Of a DNA stretch of 7,052 bases, positions 1 through 5,502 are shown piece after piece. The position numbers were made by a program, and so were the translations under genes. The notes below the pieces were generated by a model. The model was not told the origin of the DNA, did no database searches, and saw only the letters and a list, made by a program, of their open reading frames with translations. Origin of the DNA: Magnetococcales bacterium (lineage in GTDB: Bacteria > Pseudomonadota > Magnetococcia > Magnetococcales > Magnetaquicoccaceae); contig JADGCR010000118.1 of assembly GCA_015228895.1 (NCBI GenBank), positions 1 through 7,052 of the forward strand, in the 5' to 3' direction. The number at the start of each line of letters is the position of its first letter. The first letter of the stretch is position 1.

Positions 1-150
1 AGGCGCACCTTCACCTTCATCTGGAATCAGACCTGGTTTTCTTATGATACGGGGTATTGGCCCGTGTTCCATCCGGGTCAGGTGGCCCATCTGGTGCAAA
101 GTCCCCGGATCGGCTTCGACGCGCTGCATTTCAACCCGGAACCGGAATAA
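1..150 (+). CDS. C-terminal end of an unrecognised, probably phage-tail-associated protein (5' partial)
   Basis: An open frame enters at base 1 and stops with TAA at 148-150, giving 49 residues. The visible tail is rich in aromatic residues (FIWNQTWFSYDTGYW) and ends in NPEPE. I do not recognise the family. The stop lies only five bases before the ATG of the tail-hub-like gene on the same strand, so the two are almost certainly in one transcription unit, and a phage structural role is a guess from that neighbour alone. The start and any domains lie outside the window. Confidence 0.6.
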   Translation, partial: RRTFTFIWNQTWFSYDTGYWPVFHPGQVAHLVQSPRIGFDALHFNPEPE

Positions 151-155
151 CCGTC

Positions 156-2487
156 ATGGTGCATCGTTATTGGCGCATTTACGTCACCCGCTCCACCTCG
201 GTCAGTGACAACATCCTCTCGTTGCGGGAAGTGCAGATGCGCGCCACGGTGGGGGGGGGCGGACCTGTGCAACGGTGGCACCCCGTCCGCCAGTCACGCC
301 ACCGGGGACGCCTACAAACTGTTCGACAACAACAGCAGCAACTATTGGATCACCGGCTCCATCGCCCTGGGGGTCGATAGCTGGATCCAGTACGATTTCG
401 GCGCTGGAAACGGTGCGGCTCTGGGGGAGTTGTGGTTCATGCCCAACTCTCCGGGGCAGTATCCGAAGGATTTCAAGCTCCAGTGGTCGGACGACAACGC
501 CACCTGGACCGATCGGGCCTCCTGGCTCGGAGTGACCTCCTGGACCGCCGGGATCGAAAAGGCGTTCGCGCTGCCCGCGGAAGGGTTGGTCCGGGCGCAG
601 GCCCAAAGGAGCCTCCCATACGGGATGAGCCTGGACCGGCAACGGGCGACGGCCTTCGATCTGGGGCTTTTCGTCCACGCGCCCTGGAGTCAGCCCTTCG
701 CCCTGGGAGTGGCGCGCCAGACTTCCCGGCCGTATGCCATGACCCTGCACCAGTGGGTCCGGCAACCGTTCGACCATCCGTTGGAAAAACAGATCACCCA
801 GCTCCATGCCATGATCCTGGAGACAAGCCATGGGGAGATCTGGCGCAACGGGCTGGTGTCCGGGTTGCGCCAACCGTTGCACGACACCCTGGAGCGCGGT
901 CGCCGGAGCCGGTGGTCGCTGCTGCTGCCGGTGGCCGGTGACCATGGGCAACCCCGCGCCGATACCGGCTCCGTGGTGGTTTGGAACCGGCGTCGCTTCG
1001 ACCTGCTGACGCGCGATCCGGTCTGCGCCGCCCGCATCGCCCACTGGGATCTGTTGACTGTGGTGACCCCGATCCTCCCCGTCTGGCCCACCATCAGCGC
1101 GAATGGCCAACCCCTGGAACTGATCCACGCCACCCTGGCCATGTCCGCCGACAGCCCCCACTGGGTCGCCCGCCTGACCGTGGCGCGGGAGGTGGATTTC
1201 GCCAGATTGCGTCTGGAGGAACCCCTGCTGCTCTCCTGGGGCGGGGAGCGCTTTTCCATGCTGGTGGCGCAAAAAAGTGTGCTGCGGCAACGGCACGACG
1301 GGTTGGAGCGCATCGTCACCGGGATCAGCACCGGGGTGCGCCATGAGTTTCCCAGGGCGCTTCCCGTGACCCGCGTCTGGCATCTCCCGGTCTGGGCCAG
1401 GGACGCGGTGGAGGAGGTTCTGGGGGAGGCGGTCTCCTGGGAGTTGCCCAACTGGCGCCTGCCAGCCGGTCGTCTGGAGGTGACCAACGCGGCCCCGCTG
1501 GCCGTGGCCGGAATGGTGGTGGGCGCCCTGGGAGGGGTGGTGCGAAGCCGGCCCGATGGTCTGTTGCGACTGCGGCGTCGCTTCCCGCGTGCCGCGCCTT
1601 TTTGGGGGCAGGGCGCTCCGGATCATCTGGTGACCGATGGGACGGATCTGTTGGCCAGCCGTGAAGAGGGCCGGTTTGGCAAGCTGTTCAACCGGATTAC
1701 CGTGGAGGAGGCGGTTCCAGCCGGTCAAGCCCCCGGTGTGTGGCTGGAGGTGGACGGGGACCCGGAGGGCGGCAATCGGGGCAAAAGTCGTTTCTCTCCC
1801 GGAGATACGGTGCATCTTTTGACCCTGGCCACCCCCGGAGTGGCGCTGACCGGTCTGACGGCCTCCACCGGGACCTTTTTGTCCTCCCAACCCGTGACGC
1901 GTCGGGTCCATGAGGAACTGCTGTTCCATCGGACCCATCGGGCCGTCCTGTCCCGACCGGTGCTGCGCATCGACGCGGTGACCTGGCTGGGCAACGATCT
2001 CGGCCCCCTGACCCTGGAGAAGGATGGCCGCACCGTCAGCGCCGCCGCGGTGGGGGTGGCCGTCGCGCGGGTGACCTGCGTGCTGTCGGTTTGCGCCGGG
2101 CACGCGTTCCGGGTACCCGACACCCAATCCGGCCTGGACGCCTTTCCCGCCATGGTCGCCGCCACCGGTCTCCCTGCGCAGGTCGCGGCCCGTTCCCTGA
2201 CCCTGCAACGGGGGGACGGACGGCGCCCCGGAGCGCCGGTCTCTTCTCCCTTGTTGACGGACCCGGTGGCCTTGCAGGCCAGAGGGGAGGCGGAACTGGA
2301 TCTGGGAGAGTCCATGGGGATCGTGGGCCTGACCCTCCTCCACCGTCCCGGTCTGGAGCCGGGACAGCTGGTGGAAGTGCTGGACGGGATGGAGGGCGCA
2401 AGCTGTCGGGGGGTCGTGACCAGCGTGACCCATGAGCTGACAGCCACAGGGGCCGTCACCCGCCTGGAACTGGTCAAGCGGCTGTGA
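156..2487 (+). CDS. Phage-tail-hub-like protein with N-terminal discoidin domain, frameshifted at a G9 tract
   Basis: Two frames together form one protein. Frame A starts at ATG 156 (MVHRYWRIYVT...) and encodes the first strand of a discoidin/F5-8 type C-like domain. Frame B continues it from about base 259 to TGA 2485-2487. The switch falls in nine G at 251-259. With eight G the join reads ATVGGADLC and yields exactly 777 codons (776 residues). In corrected numbering, residues 4 to about 140 are discoidin-like (EVQMRATVGGAD, FDNNSSNYW, WIQYDFGAG, LQWSDDNATWT, SWTAG). The remaining roughly 630 residues resemble tail-hub/baseplate proteins: a segment of the type SADSPHWVARLTV, then a glycine-bounded helix with AAPLAVAGMVVGALGGVV, and a C-terminus of the type RPGLEPGQLVEV...GVVTSVTHE. 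Hubs sit at the tail tip, and a discoidin fold could bind surface glycans, which is inference. A GTG at 205 opens frame B without a frameshift but would destroy the start of the discoidin fold. An intact, slipping or recently inactivated gene are all possible. Confidence 0.72.
251..259 (+). repeat. Nine-G homopolymer at the frameshift point of the tail-hub gene
   Basis: The run of nine G lies directly after ACGGT. Reading from ATG 156, nine G send translation into a frame that terminates at about 380. Eight G would keep the discoidin and hub reading frames joined. Homopolymers of this length are classic sites for sequencing indels, replication slippage and RNA polymerase slippage. Confidence 0.9.
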
Positions 2488-2514
2488 TGGAGCGCTGCGA
2501 CGCAAACGGCACGC

Positions 2515-2552
2515 CCCACCCCACCCTTTCCCGGAAGAACGGGCGGGGTGGG
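2515..2552. terminator. GC-rich inverted repeat between convergent genes, possible bidirectional terminator
   Basis: CCCACCCC at 2515-2522 is complementary to GGGGTGGG at 2545-2552. A second inner stem, CCCG (2530-2533) with CGGG (2540-2543), closes a six-base loop. The element lies in the 69-bp gap between the stop of the + strand hub gene and the stop of the - strand exported-protein gene, which is the expected place for a shared terminator. Neither strand shows a convincing T-run after the stem, so intrinsic termination is uncertain. Confidence 0.35.
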
Positions 2553-2556
2553 TGGT

Positions 2557-2949
2557 TCAACGGGGCGGCGTGATCTTGGGCGCGTCCTTGGGAGCCTCCT
2601 TGGGCGCGTCCTTGGGAGCCTCCTTGGGCGCCTCCTTGGGCGGTGCGACCTTGGGTGCGTCCTTGGGTGCGTCCTTGGGTGCGTCCTTGGGCGGTGCGGC
2701 TTTGGGAGCCTCCTTGGGCGGGTTGAGATTTTCCACACCGATGGGCAGATACTGTTCTTTCAAATCCAGGACACACTGGGTCACATAGGCATCCATCTCC
2801 TTGGGTGTGACCTGATCCTCCATGGCGAACTGTTTGCATTGTGAAACGAGTTCCTCGTCGGAAGGAATCGCTTCGGCGGCGTTGGCAAGGGAAGATCCCA
2901 ACGCGATACAGCCGACAAACAGCGTAGTCAGGATTGATTTCTTGTTCAT
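2557..2949 (-). CDS. Small exported protein with C-x20-C core and PK(D/E)A repeat tail
   Basis: This is a 130-residue protein of unrecognised family. Residues 1 to about 24 form a Sec signal peptide (MNKK, hydrophobic stretch, ANA cleavage-like motif). A Cys at 14 lies inside the hydrophobic core with Phe at the -3 position, so a lipobox is unlikely. The mature core, about 30-72, contains C38 and C59 separated by 20 residues, with A42, E44-D45-Q46, P49, M52, Y55 and Q58 shared with the neighbouring paralogue. From about residue 77 to the end the chain is almost entirely K(D/E)AP tetrapeptides with interspersed AAPP/VAPP, a charged, proline-rich and probably extended tail. The start is ATG 2949, with AGGA eleven bases upstream. 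It lies 54 bp downstream of the paralogue in the same orientation, so cotranscription is likely. The two cysteines could form a disulfide after export. It bears a vague resemblance in length and cysteine spacing to small periplasmic PsiF-type repeats, too weak to assign. Confidence 0.8.
   Translation of the reverse strand: MNKKSILTTLFVGCIALGSSLANAAEAIPSDEELVSQCKQFAMEDQVTPKEMDAYVTQCVLDLKEQYLPIGVENLNPPKEAPKAAPPKDAPKDAPKDAPKVAPPKEAPKEAPKDAPKEAPKDAPKITPPR
2560..2721 (-). repeat. 12-bp-period coding repeat (PK(D/E)A tail)
   Basis: This region encodes the C-terminal tetrapeptide array. On the + strand the unit is variants of TTGGGCGCGTCC, TTGGGAGCCTCC and TTGGGTGCGTCC. A 24-bp double unit (KEAP plus KDAP) is duplicated between about 2575 and 2622. 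Three identical TTGGGTGCGTCC units lie at about 2651-2686. Block-wise identity is typical of recent slippage or unequal crossover. Confidence 0.85.
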
Positions 2950-3003
2950 CTTTGAGTAGGTCCTATTGACAGGGTCGTGACGAAAGGAAAAGAACCGTTC
3001 GTC

Positions 3004-3393
3004 TTATGGCTTGTTGGGCGTGGTGGTTTCCGGAGCCTTGGTTTCCGGCGCTTTGGTTTCCGGCGCTTTGGTTTCCGGCGCTTTGGTTTCCGGAGCCTTG
3101 GTTTCCGGAGCCTTGGTTTCCGGAGCCTTGGTTTCCGGAACCTTGGTTTCAAGAGACTTTTCGTCCAGGGGTGTCGGGTCGAGGTCCTGGGAGGGGGATT
3201 GATCGTTGGCCAGGTCCCGCAGGCATTGGCCCAGGTAGTCATTCATGTGTTCGGGTTTGATTTGATCTTCCTGAGCATATCTTTCGCATGCGGCTTTGGG
3301 ATCATAGGCGCCTGCGTCCGTGGCTGGGGCGGCCCAGGAGGTCGAGGTCAAAGCCATACCCAGCAGGGCGCAGGCGACATTTTTTTTCAGCAT
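3004..3393 (-). CDS. Small exported protein with C-x20-C core and PETKA repeat tail (paralogue of the adjacent gene)
   Basis: This is a 129-residue protein of unrecognised family. Residues 1-22 are a signal peptide (MLKK, hydrophobic core, STSWAA ending). The core holds C36 and C57, again exactly 20 residues apart. It aligns without gaps to the neighbour over 22 positions, with ten identities (C, A, E, D, Q, P, M, Y, Q, C). A short acidic linker (about 62-81) leads to a tail of ETKV, seven perfect PETKA copies (86-120) and PETTTPNKP. The core is conserved while the tails differ in sequence and period, so the repeats arose or were replaced independently. Start ATG 3391-3393 is preceded by GGAG eleven bases upstream. 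This is the promoter-proximal gene of the pair. It faces a divergent LysR-type gene, which makes regulation by that protein plausible. Function is unknown; the extended tail could span the periplasm or bind surface material, but nothing in the sequence decides this. Confidence 0.8.
   Translation of the reverse strand: MLKKNVACALLGMALTSTSWAAPATDAGAYDPKAACERYAQEDQIKPEHMNDYLGQCLRDLANDQSPSQDLDPTPLDEKSLETKVPETKAPETKAPETKAPETKAPETKAPETKAPETKAPETTTPNKP
3032..3151 (-). repeat. 15-bp-period coding repeat (PETKA tail)
   Basis: Eight consecutive 15-bp units occur. On the + strand they are of type A (GGAGCCTTGGTTTCC) or type B (GGCGCTTTGGTTTCC), in the order A B B B A A A and then a degenerate A (GGAACCTTGGTTTCA). 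Units of a type are identical at DNA level, including the synonymous positions. This points to recent copy-number change by slippage rather than selection on protein alone. Confidence 0.92.
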
Positions 3394-3438
3394 GGCTGCA
3401 AATACTCCGTGATCGCATCATCCATAGTTACGCACGTG

Positions 3439-3468
3439 AAAATAGGTGGGAATGTTCTTGAATGTAAA
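3439..3468 (-). promoter_or_regulatory. Candidate promoter for the exported-protein pair
   Basis: Read on the - strand, TTTACA (3468-3463) and TATTTT (3444-3439) are separated by 18 bp. They resemble a sigma70 -35 (one mismatch) and -10 (two mismatches). The -10 lies about 45 bp upstream of ATG 3393. Because the region is AT-rich, a chance match is possible. Confidence 0.35.
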
Positions 3469-3490
3469 ATAAAAAATATGAATCGACACC

Positions 3491-3564
3491 ATCATGAAAT
3501 CTTGATGAAAAAATCAGATCATCATGACGATCATCATTTAATGATCATTTTGAATTGTGATCAT
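3491..3564. promoter_or_regulatory. AT-rich divergent regulatory region with GATCAT motif cluster
   Basis: The 263-bp gap between the exported pair and the LysR-type gene is far more AT-rich than the rest of the window. It contains an imperfect palindrome at 3491-3506 (ATCATGA, two bases, TCTTGAT). GATCATCAT occurs as a direct repeat at 3517-3525 and 3529-3537, and the 10-bp palindrome AATGATCATT lies at 3540-3549. GATCAT is present at 3517, 3529, 3543 and 3559 (steps of 12, 14 and 16 bp), with further GATC at 3411 and 3600. A cluster of partly symmetrical motifs upstream of a divergent LysR-type gene is what an operator region would look like. The protein that binds it is not known, and GATC methylation could also play a part. 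Confidence 0.5.
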
Positions 3565-3639
3565 CGAATAAAGAGATTTTCTCTGGCAAAGGGGATGGTG
3601 ATCAGGCAATATCAGGTATGGAACCACTCATTTTTTGTC

Positions 3640-3645
3640 AAGGAG
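3640..3645 (+). promoter_or_regulatory. Ribosome binding site favouring the GTG start of the LysR-type gene
   Basis: AAGGAG at 3640-3645 lies eleven bases before GTG 3657. The in-frame ATG at 3618 has only a weak ATCAGG-type sequence upstream. It would also add 13 residues (MEPLIFCQ...) that LysR proteins lack. Confidence 0.55.
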
Positions 3646-3656
3646 CGCCCAACGTC

Positions 3657-4523
3657 GTGGATCTGGAGCTGCTGAAAACCTTTCTGGAGGTGCATCGGAC
3701 CCGTCATTTCGGTCGGGCGTCCCGGAGTCTGTTCATCACCCAATCGGCGATCAGCACCCGGATCAAGCAATTGGAGGAGACCCTGGGGGTGACTCTGTTC
3801 ACCCGCAAGCGCAACGACATTCAGTTGACTCCGGCTGGCAGACGTTTTCTCGCTTCCGCCGAGGGGCTGCTCGGCTTGTGGGAGGAGGCGCGCAAAAGGG
3901 TGTTGCAGGAGGAGGAGCGACCTGCGCTGAACATGGGCGCGTTGCCCGGATTGTGGGACGCCTGGCTCGGAGAGAGACTGGAGGGGTTGCGCCAGGGCTG
4001 TCCGGGGATGGCTCTGCACACCGAGAGCCATGGCAATGACGCCTTGCTGCGGGGTGTCCTGGAGAAGCGTCTGGATGTGGTCTTTCTGTTCGATCCCCCC
4101 AAGTCCGTGGAGTTGCAGGTTCGGGAGGTGGGCGAGGTGGAGGTGATGATGGTGGCCAGTGACCGGGATCTGCCCCTGGGGGAGGTGTTCGACCACCCCC
4201 GACTGCCTTATATCCTGGTGGACTGGGGTCGTCATTTCCTGACCACCCACGCCCGCGCTCATCCGCGGGCGCCGCGTCCCTGGCTGCAAACCGACAGCGC
4301 GTCCCTGGCCCGCGACTGGTTGCTGCGGTCGGGGGGGATCGCCTGTCTGGCCAGAAGCCGCGTGGCGCGGGCACTGCTGGCAGGCAGGCTGTTTGCCGTT
4401 CTGGATGGCTTCAAGGGTCATGTCCGGGTGTACGCGGTCCACCTGGAAGCCCCGGAGAAGCGGTTCCAGGTCGAGGAGGCCCTGTCGTTTCTTTCCGGTT
4501 CACAGGCGGGCGGCAAAGGGTAG
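3657..4523 (+). CDS. LysR-type transcriptional regulator, HdfR-like
   Basis: This is a DNA-binding regulator of about 288 residues, usual for the family. From GTG 3657 the protein begins (M)DLELLKTFLEV, the standard LysR N-terminus. The winged helix-turn-helix follows at about residues 14-60 (TRHFGRASRSLFITQSAIS, then RIKQLEETLGVTLFTR, then LTPAGRRFL). A linker helix (about 65-85) leads to a substrate-binding-like effector domain with recognisable but diverged strands (DVVFLFDPP, VMMVASDRDLPL, YILVDWG, SGGIACLARS). The N-terminal third resembles HdfR, a repressor of flagellar genes in enterics, but the effector domain is not enough to infer the same target or ligand. It is divergent from the exported-protein pair across an AT-rich operator-like region, a common arrangement for LysR genes and their targets. 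The 3' end overlaps the convergent shikimate kinase-like gene by 24 bp. The upstream ATG 3618 is an alternative start giving 301 residues. Confidence 0.9.
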   Translation: MDLELLKTFLEVHRTRHFGRASRSLFITQSAISTRIKQLEETLGVTLFTRKRNDIQLTPAGRRFLASAEGLLGLWEEARKRVLQEEERPALNMGALPGLWDAWLGERLEGLRQGCPGMALHTESHGNDALLRGVLEKRLDVVFLFDPPKSVELQVREVGEVEVMMVASDRDLPLGEVFDHPRLPYILVDWGRHFLTTHARAHPRAPRPWLQTDSASLARDWLLRSGGIACLARSRVARALLAGRLFAVLDGFKGHVRVYAVHLEAPEKRFQVEEALSFLSGSQAGGKG

Positions 4524-5045
4524 CTGCCCCAGGAGGGTTTTGGCCAGGGTCATGCGCTTCCGACCGTCCACGGGTATGGCGAGGTCGGCGGCCTGTCGAT
4601 AGAACGGTTCCCTGCGCCGCATGATGGACTCCTCGGAGAGGGCGTCGCTCAGGGCGGGGCGTCCGGCGTCCCTGGCGGCCTTTTGCGCCAGCAGCTGGAG
4701 ATCTCCGGTCAACCAGATCAGGAAGCCGTTGCGTTTCAGGGCGGCGATCTTGCGATGACTGAAACACTCCCCGCCCTCCGGGTCCAGATCGACCACCACG
4801 CCCCCCCCCGCATCGACGATGAGGTGATCCAGACGGGCGACCTTCTCCACCACGGCGTATTCCAGGTCGCGGAAGCGCCGCCAATCCCCGTGATGCCGTT
4901 GCAGGAGGTCGGGAATGGGGAGACCGTCGTTCTCGTAGGAGATCAGCAGATCGGTGGCCACCACCGGACGCCTGGTCAGGAGGGAGAGGTGGCGGGAGAG
5001 ACTGGACTTGCCCACGCCCCGTGGTCCGATCAGGACGATATTCAT
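4500..5045 (-). CDS. Shikimate kinase-like P-loop kinase
   Basis: Shikimate kinases phosphorylate shikimate with ATP in the aromatic amino acid (chorismate) pathway in the cytosol. This 181-residue protein has the family's usual size and landmark order. The Walker A motif GPRGVGKSS is at 7-15. The shikimate/Mg region is ATDLLI (29-35), FRDLE is at 58-62, and the AGGGVVV glycine motif is at 79-85. GRP at 128-130 is the lid arginine, and R145-x-P-x-Y149 closes the family signature. One difference is visible: the canonical D-S/T-D pair reads A-T-D, so the first aspartate, which in AroK/AroL helps Mg coordination, is Ala30, while the second (Asp32, shikimate contact) is present. A diverged subfamily or altered substrate is therefore possible. 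The start ATG 5043-5045 overlaps the stop of the upstream membrane-protein gene (ATGA), implying translational coupling, and no strong ribosome site is seen. Its glycine motif is encoded by an in-frame run of nine G (4801-4809 as C). Confidence 0.85.
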   Translation of the reverse strand: MNIVLIGPRGVGKSSLSRHLSLLTRRPVVATDLLISYENDGLPIPDLLQRHHGDWRRFRDLEYAVVEKVARLDHLIVDAGGGVVVDLDPEGGECFSHRKIAALKRNGFLIWLTGDLQLLAQKAARDAGRPALSDALSEESIMRRREPFYRQAADLAIPVDGRKRMTLAKTLLGQLPFAARL

Positions 5046-5296
5046 GGGGTGGGTGTCGGTCCCGACCGGCGCCGGAGCTTGATGATCACCAGCACCCAGG
5101 GCGCGGAGTGCAGAACGAGGTCGAATATGTCCAGAGGCTGCGTCAGGCTGCCCGAAAAGAGCATGCGGGTTTTTTCGATCAGGTGGGGTTCGGGATGGAT
5201 CGGGGCCACGGAGAGCCAGGCCGTGAGCAACAGCAGGAGCAGCCAGGGGAGTCGATCGATCCAGTCGGGTGTGCGTGGTGTGGTGTTCATGCCCAT
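5042..5296 (-). CDS. Small membrane protein, two predicted helices, coupled to the shikimate kinase-like gene
   Basis: This is an 84-residue protein of unrecognised family. A first hydrophobic segment spans about residues 17-33 (LPWLLLLLLTAWLSVAPI). A polar loop (HPEPHLIEKTR) and a second, shorter hydrophobic segment at about 56-73 (IFDLVLHSAPWVLVIIKL) follow, ending in a basic RRR tail. By the positive-inside rule the C-terminus is probably cytoplasmic, and an even helix number would also place the N-terminus there. The start ATG 5294-5296 is preceded by GAGG (5303-5306) six bases upstream, and a second ATG two codons in is a less well-placed alternative. The gene ends in an ATGA overlap with the kinase-like gene, so both are expected to be made from one mRNA. 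The coupling hints at a shared pathway, but its role is unknown. Confidence 0.72.
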   Translation of the reverse strand: MGMNTTPRTPDWIDRLPWLLLLLLTAWLSVAPIHPEPHLIEKTRMLFSGSLTQPLDIFDLVLHSAPWVLVIIKLRRRSGPTPTP

Positions 5297-5310
5297 TATT
5301 TACCTCGGAT

Positions 5311-5362
5311 CGGGCTTTTTGGGAACGCTTTTTTTCGTTGCGGGGAAAAAAAGGGTGGCCCG
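5311..5362. other. Nested inverted repeats upstream of the membrane-protein gene
   Basis: CGGGC at 5311-5315 can pair with GCCCG at 5358-5362. Inside it, CTTTTTTTC (5328-5336) can pair with GAAAAAAAG (5345-5353) around an eight-base loop. The AT-rich inner stem and T-run might act as a terminator or transcript end, but no gene is seen that it would clearly terminate. It lies in the leader of the - strand operon and upstream of the tRNA promoter. Confidence 0.3.
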
Positions 5363-5374
5363 CATGGATGACGA

Positions 5375-5403
5375 TTGACTTGCGGCGTCATTCCCACTAT
5401 ATT
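5375..5403 (+). promoter_or_regulatory. Sigma70-type promoter of tRNA-Gly
   Basis: TTGACT (5375-5380) and TATATT (5398-5403) each differ by one base from the consensus -35 and -10 and are separated by the optimal 17 bp. Initiation would fall near 5410, leaving a short leader before the tRNA at 5429. It is the strongest promoter match in the window, as expected for a stable RNA gene. Confidence 0.78.
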
Positions 5404-5428
5404 TCATCCAGAATGGAAAGGCAACCGG

Positions 5429-5502
5429 GCGGGTGTCGTCTAATGGTAGGGCCTAAGCTTCCCAAGCTTAAGGCGGGAGTTCGATTCTCCTCACCCGCTC
5501 CA
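5429..5502 (+). tRNA. tRNA-Gly (anticodon CCC)
   Basis: A complete cloverleaf can be drawn by hand. The acceptor GCGGGTG (5429-5435) pairs with CACCCGC (5492-5498). The D arm is GTCT-AATGGTA-GGGC (with G-U pairs). The anticodon stem TAAGC/GCTTA carries loop TTCCCAA with CCC at the anticodon. The T arm is GGGAG-TTCGATT-CTCCT. The discriminator is T, and CCA is genomically encoded at 5500-5502, for 74 nt in all. It decodes GGG glycine codons. Nothing in the window repeats its 3' half, so there is no sign of use as an integration site here. Confidence 0.96.

Noticed and set aside
202..2505. A 767-codon open frame on the - strand opposite the tail-hub gene
   Set aside because: It is the shadow of a GC-rich gene. 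The + strand product shows coherent discoidin and hub motifs, while the - strand product is low-complexity Gly/Gln/Pro/Arg without recognisable domains.
2552..2788. Collagen- or pentapeptide-like LGAS repeat protein on the + strand
   Set aside because: It is the antisense reading of the PK(D/E)A tail. A 12-bp repeat stays open in every frame that lacks a stop in one unit. The - strand gene has a signal peptide and a paralogue.
2979..3003. Hairpin GACGAA/TTCGTC between the two exported-protein genes as a terminator
   Set aside because: The stem is only six bp with a 13-base loop and no T-run after it. It does not argue against cotranscription.
3032..3151. CRISPR array
   Set aside because: The units are contiguous 15-mers without spacers and encode a periodic peptide.
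3011..3202. GALVS repeat frame on the + strand and a basic RKPRL repeat frame on the - strand (2946-3242)
   Set aside because: Both are alternative readings of the 15-bp PETKA repeat. Neither has a sensible N-terminus or ribosome site.
3490..3506. Canonical LysR T-N11-A box
   Set aside because: The palindrome at 3491-3506 has even symmetry with T and A separated by 12, not 11, bases, so it is reported only as an unspecified inverted repeat.
3435..3618. hisL-type attenuator based on the His codons
   Set aside because: There is no histidine biosynthesis gene downstream, no terminator/antiterminator pair and no ribosome site. It is kept only as a low-interest observation.
5429..5502. tRNA-Gly as the attachment site of the phage-like region
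   Set aside because: No copy of the tRNA 3' half is seen near 2487 or elsewhere, there is no integrase, and about 2.9 kb of ordinary genes separate the two.
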